The notes under the pieces are model-generated. The model was not told the origin of the DNA, ran no database searches, and worked only from the letters and a program-made list of their open reading frames with translations. A DNA stretch of 64,000 nt. Source: Oceanobacter sp045430275 (GTDB taxonomy: Bacteria > Pseudomonadota > Gammaproteobacteria > Pseudomonadales > Oceanobacteraceae). A program made the position numbers and the translations under genes. Below, one piece after another: positions 7,550-14,687 of the stretch. The stretch is from contig JAILXU010000002.1 in the NCBI GenBank assembly GCA_045430275.1, forward strand, positions 212,582 to 276,581, read 5' to 3'. Position 1 is the first letter of the stretch; every line of letters begins with the position of its first letter.

Positions 7550-9382
7550 ATGCGACCAATGCACGCTTCAGCAACGCCACGGCTTTCACTTCTTGGGCAG
7601 CGTTCACCATTGTCACGAACAGGGGCATTCGTACTGACTCTGACCCTGCTCATCAGCAGCGGTTGCACAACGACCACCACCGCCGTCACGAAAAGCAATA
7701 ACACCGATCCACTGGCTCACCTTCAGGATGTCCAGCTTCCACACGTTGCTCCACAACAGACCAGCAAAGCCGCGCCCGACGCATTGCCGGGCAGCATCCC
7801 GGTCACGTTACTGGATGACCTGCTGACGGCAGAGTTTGCGGGCCAGCGCCAGCACTTTCAGATGGCGGTTGAGCATTACCTCAGTGCTGCCCGTCAAACA
7901 GAAGCCGAAGAAATTACCGCCCGAGCGGCTCGCGTTGCACGTTTTGCAGGCAACTCGGCGTCCACACGAGAAGCCGCCAACCTGTGGCTAAGCACGTCAC
8001 CGGATAACATCGAAGCCCATCAACTGCTGATCCATGCCGCCCTGAGCGATAACAACTTCCAGGAAGCCATCCAGCACACACTGGACATCAAGCGCATTAC
8101 CGGGCAAAGCCAGTTTGAGCTTTTCACAGCCCGACTGGCTCACATGAGCACCAAAGATAAGAAACGCCTACAACAACAACTCTCTCAATTGCTGCCTCAG
8201 CACGCAGAAGATGTCAGCCTGATCACGACGATTGGAGTACTGGCACAAAGCCAGGGTCAGATTGCCCCCGCTCTTGAACATTTTGATCAGGCTCTGTTGA
8301 TACAAGCGGACTATCAACCGCCCGCTGTCATGAAGGCGCGCCTGCTGGTTGCCATCAAGCGTAATAAAGAAGCATTGAGCTGGCTGAATCGGGTCACTCG
8401 CCAACACCCCAATCATAAGGGAATGAAGGAACTTCAAGCCCAGGTATTATTGCGCCTGGACAAAATGGAACAGGCATTTGATGCCTACAGTCGGTTATAT
8501 CAACGCTACCCGGAGGATCATGCTGTTGGTTTTACTCTGGCGTTGCTGTCCATTGATCGCGATATGCCTCAACGTGCCCAGGGGATTCTGACGTCACTGT
8601 TACAAGACCCGGAATATGCCGACCGTGCCAACTACTATCTGGGCCTGATCGCTATTGATGACGAGCGTCATGCTCAGGCACTGGCACATTTCAAGACCGT
8701 ACAAGCAAGCCCGGAGCTGGTGCCCGCCACGGCAGAAGCGGCCCAATTGATCGACACACTAGAGTCTCTGGAAGCCGCCAGTCAATTCCTCGACAACCGG
8801 ATTGAAGACTATCCACAGCAGTCCCTGAAAATCATTGGCATAAAAGCAGACTTGCTGAACCAACACGACCATCTTGAGCAAGCTCTGCAAACGTATGATC
8901 AAGGACTGACACAGGCTCCCGACGACGTCGACCTTCTGTACGGACGCGCCATGCTCCATGCCCGCCTCGATAATTTGCAACAACTGGAAGCCGACCTGAA
9001 GAAAGTCATTCAACTGGCTCCAAACAACGCCAACGCCCTGAACGCACTCGGCTACACCCTGGCCGATAAAACAGACCGAACCGAGGAAGCGCTGGCACTG
9101 ATTCGGCGAGCCTTTGTCCTCGCGCCACACAGTGCTGCTGTATCAGACAGCCTTGGTTGGGCGTATTTCCGCCTTGGAAACTTCAAGCAAGCCGAAAAAT
9201 ATCTGAAACGAGCCTACACCCGGATGCCCGACCCGGAAATTGCAGCGCATTACGGTGAATTGCTGTGGGTCACGCAGCGCCACAAACTGGCGTTGAGAGT
9301 CTGGAAAAACAGTCTGAAAGATAATCCTGGTCATCCCGTTCTTAAAGAAGCACTGGAACGGCTGGAGGTCTCACTGCCATGA
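7550..9382 (+). CDS. TPR-repeat outer-membrane lipoprotein
   Basis: A tetratricopeptide-repeat protein of 610 residues from the ATG at 7550. After a basic N-terminus it has a hydrophobic stretch (FVLTLTLLISSGC) ending in a lipobox-like cysteine, so it is probably a lipoprotein. The rest is a chain of TPR-like helical pairs, clearest from about residue 240 to the end (for example NANALNALGYTLADKT and AVSDSLGWAYFRLGNFKQAEKYL). In Pseudomonas a protein of this type lies in the same place before lolB. An in-frame ATG at 7445 is rejected because the region between contains promoter-like sequence and does not resemble a signal peptide. Overlap with lolB as ATGA suggests a shared role near lipoprotein sorting or the envelope, but the function is not established. 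Confidence 0.85.
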   Translation: MRPMHASATPRLSLLGQRSPLSRTGAFVLTLTLLISSGCTTTTTAVTKSNNTDPLAHLQDVQLPHVAPQQTSKAAPDALPGSIPVTLLDDLLTAEFAGQRQHFQMAVEHYLSAARQTEAEEITARAARVARFAGNSASTREAANLWLSTSPDNIEAHQLLIHAALSDNNFQEAIQHTLDIKRITGQSQFELFTARLAHMSTKDKKRLQQQLSQLLPQHAEDVSLITTIGVLAQSQGQIAPALEHFDQALLIQADYQPPAVMKARLLVAIKRNKEALSWLNRVTRQHPNHKGMKELQAQVLLRLDKMEQAFDAYSRLYQRYPEDHAVGFTLALLSIDRDMPQRAQGILTSLLQDPEYADRANYYLGLIAIDDERHAQALAHFKTVQASPELVPATAEAAQLIDTLESLEAASQFLDNRIEDYPQQSLKIIGIKADLLNQHDHLEQALQTYDQGLTQAPDDVDLLYGRAMLHARLDNLQQLEADLKKVIQLAPNNANALNALGYTLADKTDRTEEALALIRRAFVLAPHSAAVSDSLGWAYFRLGNFKQAEKYLKRAYTRMPDPEIAAHYGELLWVTQRHKLALRVWKNSLKDNPGHPVLKEALERLEVSLP

Positions 9383-9951
9383 TCCGCATCCTGCTCTGGC
9401 CACTATTAATGTCTGTGACATTATTATCTGGCTGCAGCCTGATCCAATTATCGAACCAGGAAACATTGTCCAAACTCGATCACTGGAACATACAAGGCAA
9501 GATCTCCATTCGCTCCCCACAAGATGCCGTCACGGGATATTTAAACTGGAAACAGGAAGGCTCCGGTTATGACATATTCATCACCGGCCCTCTGGGGCAA
9601 GGCAGCACATCCATTAAAGGTAAACCAGGCCAGACTGAGCTACAGCTACCGGGCTGGAAGCAACCTCAAATAGCCGAAGATCCTGAAGTATTGATGCAAC
9701 ATTATCTGGGCTGGAATTTTCCGATTCAGGATATTTTCCACTGGATCAAGGGCCAACCAGCCCCCGGTGCGGACTTCACTATAAAGAAAAACGACTACGG
9801 TATGACCGAGTCGCTGCAACAGCATGGCTGGGGCGTTGAATACAGTCGCTACCAACAACAAAACGATCACTGGCTGCCCGGACGTATCAAAATCACAGGT
9901 CATGACCACCGTTTTATTCTTTCGATCAATCAATGGACAGTATATGACTGA
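9379..9951 (+). CDS. lolB: Outer-membrane lipoprotein receptor LolB
   Basis: LolB accepts lipoproteins from the periplasmic carrier LolA and inserts them into the outer membrane. The 190-residue precursor has a short signal peptide with the lipobox LLSGC (cysteine at residue 19), then the LolB fold opening with LDHWNIQGKISIRSP and the typical WxYLNWKQ-like and GPLGQGS segments. It overlaps the TPR gene by four bases (ATGA) and ispE by eight. This is the standard gammaproteobacterial lolB-ispE pair. Confidence 0.93.
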   Translation: MIRILLWPLLMSVTLLSGCSLIQLSNQETLSKLDHWNIQGKISIRSPQDAVTGYLNWKQEGSGYDIFITGPLGQGSTSIKGKPGQTELQLPGWKQPQIAEDPEVLMQHYLGWNFPIQDIFHWIKGQPAPGADFTIKKNDYGMTESLQQHGWGVEYSRYQQQNDHWLPGRIKITGHDHRFILSINQWTVYD

Positions 9952-10813
9952 CCGCAACACGCTCACTCTGCCGTCACCCGCCAAACTGAATTTGATGCTG
10001 CACATCACCGGACGCCGTCCCGATGGCTACCACACTCTGCAAACCCTGTTTCAGTTTCTGGATTATGGCGACACACTTTCCTATCGCCTGCGCACCGATG
10101 ATCAATTAACGCTTACTCCCCAGGTTGAGGGAGTGGGCCAGGAAGAGAATCTGATCATCAAGGCAGCCCGCAAACTGCAAACGATTGCCGCCGAACGATG
10201 CCTGCCTGTACCAGGAGCCGACATAACACTGAAGAAGATTCTTCCTATGGGTGGCGGACTGGGCGGTGGCAGCTCCAACGCAGCGACCACATTGCTGGCA
10301 CTGAATCAACTCTGGAATCTGGAACTGTCGCTGGAACAATTGGCAGACATTGGTTTGTCTCTGGGAGCCGATGTTCCGGTTTTCGTTAAAGGGCAAGCTG
10401 CCTTTGCTGAAGGCGTTGGAGAAATCCTGACCCCAACGCCAGAATTGCCCGAAAAATGGTTCCTGATCGCCTGTCCAAACGTCCATATAAATACAGGTGA
10501 AGTTTTTTCAAATAAAAGTTTGACAAGGGATACCGACCCCATTAGTATACGCACCGCGCTAAGGGAGGAAGGCAACAACGACTGTCAAACAGTTGTTTCG
10601 ATGAATTACCCAGAAATTGGTAACACATTGAATTTGCTAAATAAATTTTCCTCTGCTAAGCTCACCGGAACTGGAGCATGTGTATTTTCAAGCTTCGATT
10701 CCAGTTCAGAAGCCATCCGAGTTTCTGAACAATTACCGGCTGATGTCAGGTACTTTATTGCAAAAGGTGTTAACGTTTCACCGACTCATAAGGTACTATT
10801 CAAGCCGTCCTAG
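9944..10813 (+). CDS. ispE: 4-diphosphocytidyl-2-C-methylerythritol kinase
   Basis: IspE phosphorylates CDP-methylerythritol in the non-mevalonate isoprenoid pathway. The 289-residue protein is a GHMP kinase, with the N-terminal SPAKLNLMLHITGRRPDGYH and the ATP-binding PMGGGLGGGSSNAAT. The start at 9944 (MTDRNTLTLPSP) is used; an in-frame ATG at 9824 would lie deep in lolB. A tRNA gene begins four bases after its stop, so the transcript must be cut by tRNA processing if it runs on into prs. Confidence 0.95.
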   Translation: MTDRNTLTLPSPAKLNLMLHITGRRPDGYHTLQTLFQFLDYGDTLSYRLRTDDQLTLTPQVEGVGQEENLIIKAARKLQTIAAERCLPVPGADITLKKILPMGGGLGGGSSNAATTLLALNQLWNLELSLEQLADIGLSLGADVPVFVKGQAAFAEGVGEILTPTPELPEKWFLIACPNVHINTGEVFSNKSLTRDTDPISIRTALREEGNNDCQTVVSMNYPEIGNTLNLLNKFSSAKLTGTGACVFSSFDSSSEAIRVSEQLPADVRYFIAKGVNVSPTHKVLFKPS

Positions 10814-10817
10814 ATGC

Positions 10818-10892
10818 TGGGGTGTCGCCAAGTGGTAAGGCAACGGGTTTTGATCCCGTCATTCGCAGGTTCGAGTCCTGCCACCTCAGCCA
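10818..10892 (+). tRNA. tRNA-Gln (anticodon TTG)
   Basis: A 75-base cloverleaf with encoded CCA at 10890-10892. The acceptor stem TGGGGTG pairs with CACCTCA (one G-T pair). The anticodon stem ACGGG/CCCGT holds the loop TTTTGAT, which gives anticodon TTG for glutamine. The T arm is GCAGG-TTCGAGT-CCTGC. The first three bases and discriminator G are as in other bacterial tRNA-Gln. The position between ispE and prs is conserved in Pseudomonas relatives. Confidence 0.96.
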
Positions 10893-10938
10893 ATTCTTAT
10901 CTCTCTATTCTCTGAACATTGCATCCTAGGGGAATCCT

Positions 10939-11880
10939 GTGTCCAAGCTGATGGTTTTTACCGGAAATGCCAATCCGGAACTGGCCCGCCTCGTTGTCGA
11001 ACGTCTAGATATTCCCCTCGGTGAAGCCACTGTTGGTAAATTCAGTGATGGTGAAATCACCATCGAGATCGATGAGAACGTTCGTGGTAAGGATGTCTTC
11101 ATCATCCAGCCAACTTGCGCCCCGACCAATGACAATCTGATGGAAATGCTGCTGCTGGCTGATGGCCTGCGTCGCGCATCAGCCAGTCGAATCACGGCCG
11201 TTGTCCCCTATTTTGGTTATGCCCGCCAGGATCGTCGTCCTCGCAGTGCTCGTGTGCCAATCAGTGCTCGTGCAGTTGCTGACATGATGGCCGGTGCAGG
11301 CATCGACCGTGTTCTGACCGTCGACTTGCACGCCGATCAGATTCAGGGCTTCTTTGATATCCCGGTCGATAATGTTTACGGTTCCCCGGTACTGATTGAC
11401 GATCTTGAACGTCAGGATTACGAAAATCTGATCGTGGTTTCCCCGGACATTGGTGGTGTGGTTCGTGCTCGCGCAATTGCCAAACAGATGAATGTTGACC
11501 TTGCCATCATTGACAAGCGTCGTCAGAAGGCCAACGAATCCGAAGTCATGAACATCATTGGTGATGTCAGTGGTCGTACCTGTGTTCTGGTTGACGACAT
11601 GGTCGATACCGCTGGCACCCTGTGCCATGCAGCCAAGGCACTGAAAGCCTTTGGCGCTGAAAAAGTTGTTGCGTACTGCACACATCCGGTATTATCCGGC
11701 CCCGCTGTTGAACGCCTGTCCAATACGGAACTGGATGAACTGGTTGTCACTGACACCGTCCCATTATCAGAAGCCGCCAAGGCAACAGGTACTATTCGCC
11801 AACTGACCATTTCCGGTTTATTGGCTGAAGCTGTACGCCGCGTCAACAACGAAGAATCCATCAGTGCGATGTTTCGTTAG
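10939..11880 (+). CDS. prs: Ribose-phosphate pyrophosphokinase
   Basis: Prs makes phosphoribosyl pyrophosphate from ribose 5-phosphate and ATP for nucleotide, histidine and tryptophan synthesis. The 313-residue protein has the start MSKLMVFTGNANPELA, the flexible loop FGYARQDRRPRSARVPISAR, and the PRPP-binding VLVDDMVDTAGTL. It begins with GTG at 10939, preceded by AGGGGAA at 10928-10934. The terminator that follows separates it from rplY. Confidence 0.97.
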   Translation: MSKLMVFTGNANPELARLVVERLDIPLGEATVGKFSDGEITIEIDENVRGKDVFIIQPTCAPTNDNLMEMLLLADGLRRASASRITAVVPYFGYARQDRRPRSARVPISARAVADMMAGAGIDRVLTVDLHADQIQGFFDIPVDNVYGSPVLIDDLERQDYENLIVVSPDIGGVVRARAIAKQMNVDLAIIDKRRQKANESEVMNIIGDVSGRTCVLVDDMVDTAGTLCHAAKALKAFGAEKVVAYCTHPVLSGPAVERLSNTELDELVVTDTVPLSEAAKATGTIRQLTISGLLAEAVRRVNNEESISAMFR

Positions 11881-11907
11881 TTAACGACACATCCACTGTT
11901 ATTATCA

Positions 11908-11944
11908 AACCGCCTGAGTTGGTCGCAAACCAGGCGGTTTTTTC
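11908..11944 (+). terminator. Terminator after prs
   Basis: A 9-bp stem AACCGCCTG / CAGGCGGTT, with a 14-base loop, is followed by TTTTTTC. It ends 64 bases after the prs stop codon. Confidence 0.85.
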
Positions 11945-11967
11945 ATACTGAGAAAGAGGAAATGCCC

Positions 11968-12585
11968 ATGTCAGACTTCACATTGTCTGCTGAAATCCGT
12001 AAAGATTCAGGGAAAGGTGCGAGCCGCCGCCTGCGTCGTGAAAACGGCGTTCCGGCAATTATTTACGGTGGCGATGCAGCCCCTGCACCGATCACTCTGA
12101 AAGCCAACGAACTGTGGAAAGTACTGGAATCAGAAGCTTTCTACAGCAGCGTCGTTACTCTGGAAGTTGCGGGCAAAAGCGAACAGGTTATTCTGAAAGA
12201 CCTGCAGCGTCACCCAGCCAAAGATGTCATCTGGCACGCTGACTTCCTGCGTGTTAATGCAGACACCAAGATCAAAGCTCACGTTCCTCTGCACTTCCTG
12301 AACGAAGAAGCGTGTGTTGGCGTCAAGATTGGTGGTGGCAAGATCTCTCACCAGCTGACCAGCCTGGAAATCATCTGTACTGCTGATCACCTGCCAGAAT
12401 TCATCGCAATCGACCTGGCTGAAGTTGAGCTCGGTACTGTGATTCACCTGAGCGACCTGACTCTGCCAGAAGGCGTTGAGTCTCAGGCTCTGTCTCACGG
12501 CTCAGAACACGATACTGCTGTTGTATCGGTTGTTGCACAAAAAGGCAGCGACAAAGAAGAAGGTGAAGAAGAAGCCAGCGAATAA
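11968..12585 (+). CDS. rplY: 50S ribosomal protein L25 (CTC/TL5 long form)
   Basis: L25 binds 5S rRNA in the large subunit. This is the long, two-domain CTC/TL5 form of 205 residues: the N-terminal L25 domain (RKDSGKGASRRLRRENGVPAIIYGG), a C-terminal beta domain, and an acidic tail (DKEEGEEEASE). I chose the ATG at 11968 because AGAGGA at 11955-11960 lies seven bases before it; the in-frame ATG at 11962 is only one base from that site. It is flanked by strong terminators on both sides, so it is an independent unit. Confidence 0.95.
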   Translation: MSDFTLSAEIRKDSGKGASRRLRRENGVPAIIYGGDAAPAPITLKANELWKVLESEAFYSSVVTLEVAGKSEQVILKDLQRHPAKDVIWHADFLRVNADTKIKAHVPLHFLNEEACVGVKIGGGKISHQLTSLEIICTADHLPEFIAIDLAEVELGTVIHLSDLTLPEGVESQALSHGSEHDTAVVSVVAQKGSDKEEGEEEASE

Positions 12586-12604
12586 GCTTCTCTTCACACG
12601 ATTC

Positions 12605-12633
12605 AAAAAAGCGGGGTTTACCCCGCTTTTTTT
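12605..12633 (+). terminator. Terminator after rplY
   Basis: An A-tract, the stem GCGGGG / CCCCGC with loop TTTA, and a run of seven T residues make a textbook intrinsic terminator 20 bases after the stop codon. Confidence 0.92.
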
Positions 12634-12668
12634 ATATCTGCAGATTGCTGTCAAGGAGCACTTCAGAC

Positions 12669-13256
12669 ATGAGCAAGCACATTGAACTGATTGTTGGGCT
12701 GGGCAATCCTGGCAACGAATACGAACACACACGACACAATGCCGGTTTTTGGGTCGTTGATGAGCTAGCGCGTGCGTATGGCATTCGCATGACTCCAGAC
12801 AAAAAATATTCAGGGCTGGTTGGCAAAGGCAACATTCAAAACCACACCTGCTGGTTACTCAAACCCTCCACCTTTATGAACCTCAGCGGCGTTTCAGTTC
12901 AGGCTCTGGCGAATTTCTACAAGCTATCACCAGAACAGATTCTGGTTGTGCATGACGAGCTGGATTTACCCGCCGGTGTCGCACGCTACAAGCAAGGTGG
13001 CGGTCACGGTGGCCAAAATGGCTTGCGCGATATCATCAGCAAGCTGGGGAATAACAAGGATTTTCACCGCCTTAGAATCGGCATTGGCCACCCTGGCGAC
13101 AAAAGCCGTGTCACCGGCCACGTTCTCGGCAAACCCACCAACGCGGAACACAGCAGCATCGAAGCTGCCATTGATGAAGCCATTCGCACAGTGCCGGATG
13201 CATTGTCTGGAGATATCGCACGCGCGATGAATCGACTTCATTCATTTAAAGGGTAA
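12669..13256 (+). CDS. pth: Peptidyl-tRNA hydrolase
   Basis: Pth cleaves peptidyl-tRNAs that drop off ribosomes and so recycles tRNA. The protein is 195 residues with GLGNPGNEYEHTRHNAGF (catalytic histidine region), the FMNLSG motif and VVHDELDLPAG with the catalytic aspartate. The ATG at 12669 follows AAGGAG at 12653-12658; an earlier in-frame TTG at 12645 is unlikely. It sits between rplY and ychF, the usual gammaproteobacterial order. Confidence 0.96.
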   Translation: MSKHIELIVGLGNPGNEYEHTRHNAGFWVVDELARAYGIRMTPDKKYSGLVGKGNIQNHTCWLLKPSTFMNLSGVSVQALANFYKLSPEQILVVHDELDLPAGVARYKQGGGHGGQNGLRDIISKLGNNKDFHRLRIGIGHPGDKSRVTGHVLGKPTNAEHSSIEAAIDEAIRTVPDALSGDIARAMNRLHSFKG

Positions 13257-13341
13257 AATAGCCCACCGCTTTAACAGAAAGCTGCCATCACACCAGTGCC
13301 ATGCAGCTTTACGATTCAAATACTGATACAGGAAACCGGAT

Positions 13342-14433
13342 ATGGGATTCAAATGCGGCATCGTAGGCTTGCCAAACGTTGGAAAATCAACGCTATTTAA
13401 CGCTCTGACCAAAGCAGGCATTGACGCAGAGAACTTCCCTTTCTGTACCATCGAACCCAATGCGGGCATGGTCGCCATGCCAGACCCACGCCTGGATCAA
13501 CTGGCCGCCATTGTTAAGCCCGAGCGTGTTGTTCCCACGTCCATGGAATTTGTCGATATTGCAGGCCTGGTTGCTGGTGCATCAAAGGGCGAAGGTCTGG
13601 GCAATCAGTTTCTGGCCAACATCCGTGAAACCGATGCCATCGCTCACGTCGTGCGTTGTTTCGAAGATGACAACGTGATTCATGTCTCCAACACCATCAA
13701 CCCGGCAGACGATATTGACGTCATCAATACCGAACTGGTACTGGCGGACATGGAATCCTGTGAGAAACAGCTCCAGCGCGTCACGAGAACCGCCAAAGGT
13801 GGTGATAAAACAGCCATTGCTCAAAAAGCCTTGCTGGAAAAATTACTGCCTCACTTTGAAGAAGGCAACACCGCTCGCATGCTGGAAATGAGCGATGACG
13901 AGAAGATCACTGCCCGCAGCTTCCACCTGCTGACCACCAAGCCCACCATGTACATCGCCAACGTCAGCGAAGAAGGCTTTGAAAACAACCCTCATCTGGA
14001 TGTCGTGCGCGAAATCGCCGCTTCAGAAGGTGCTTCCGTGGTTGTGGTCTGCAACAAGATTGAATCTGAAATTGCCGAACTGGACGACGAAGACAAACGC
14101 GAGTTTCTGGAAGAAATGGGCATGGAAGAAGCCGGTCTGGATCGGGTTATTCGTGCAGGTTATGACTTGCTTGGACTTCAGACTTACTTCACTGCCGGTG
14201 TAAAAGAAGTTCGTGCCTGGACAACCCAGATTGGTGCAACGGCTCCCCGCGCCGCTGCCGCTATTCATACAGACTTTGAACGCGGTTTTATCCGGGCCGA
14301 AGTCGTCAGCTTTGATGACTTTATTCAGTACCAGGGCGAATCCGGTGCCAAGGAAGCAGGCAAATGGCGACTGGAAGGAAAAGAGTACATCGTTAAAGAC
14401 GGCGACGTTATCCACTTCCGCTTCAACGTATAA
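13342..14433 (+). CDS. ychF: Ribosome-binding ATPase/GTPase YchF
   Basis: YchF is an Obg-family P-loop protein that binds ribosomes, prefers ATP and is linked to stress responses. At 363 residues it is the standard length. It has the P-loop GLPNVGKSTLFN at residues 8-19, the switch region DIAGLV, the NKxE motif (CNKIESE) and the C-terminal TGS domain ending in EYIVKDGDVIHFRFNV. The ATG at 13342 is preceded by CAGGAAA. No clear terminator follows; the next 254 bases show no gene. Confidence 0.96.
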   Translation: MGFKCGIVGLPNVGKSTLFNALTKAGIDAENFPFCTIEPNAGMVAMPDPRLDQLAAIVKPERVVPTSMEFVDIAGLVAGASKGEGLGNQFLANIRETDAIAHVVRCFEDDNVIHVSNTINPADDIDVINTELVLADMESCEKQLQRVTRTAKGGDKTAIAQKALLEKLLPHFEEGNTARMLEMSDDEKITARSFHLLTTKPTMYIANVSEEGFENNPHLDVVREIAASEGASVVVVCNKIESEIAELDDEDKREFLEEMGMEEAGLDRVIRAGYDLLGLQTYFTAGVKEVRAWTTQIGATAPRAAAAIHTDFERGFIRAEVVSFDDFIQYQGESGAKEAGKWRLEGKEYIVKDGDVIHFRFNV

Positions 14434-14687
14434 GCATTCCCGGCGAGGCCGTCGCCTGACGACCTTGCCAGCTTCCTCTGTTCTGGTTCACATCTTCGGC
14501 TTTTCTCTGCCTGCTTCCCCACTGGCTATCATACAATTTACTTCTCACTCACAGACACACATCCTGAGCAGGTATCCAATCGCGATACACGCAGCCCGAT
14601 TTGACCTTTTCCAAAGATCCAACCGGTGAAATTCTGGAGTAGAGTGTCTAGATAAGGAAAGTTATTCGTTCAACGAGGTAAATCACC

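Noticed and set aside
14434..14687. Continuing open frame after ychF
   Set aside because: It is an out-of-frame extension with no start signal or recognisable product; the gap appears to be non-coding.
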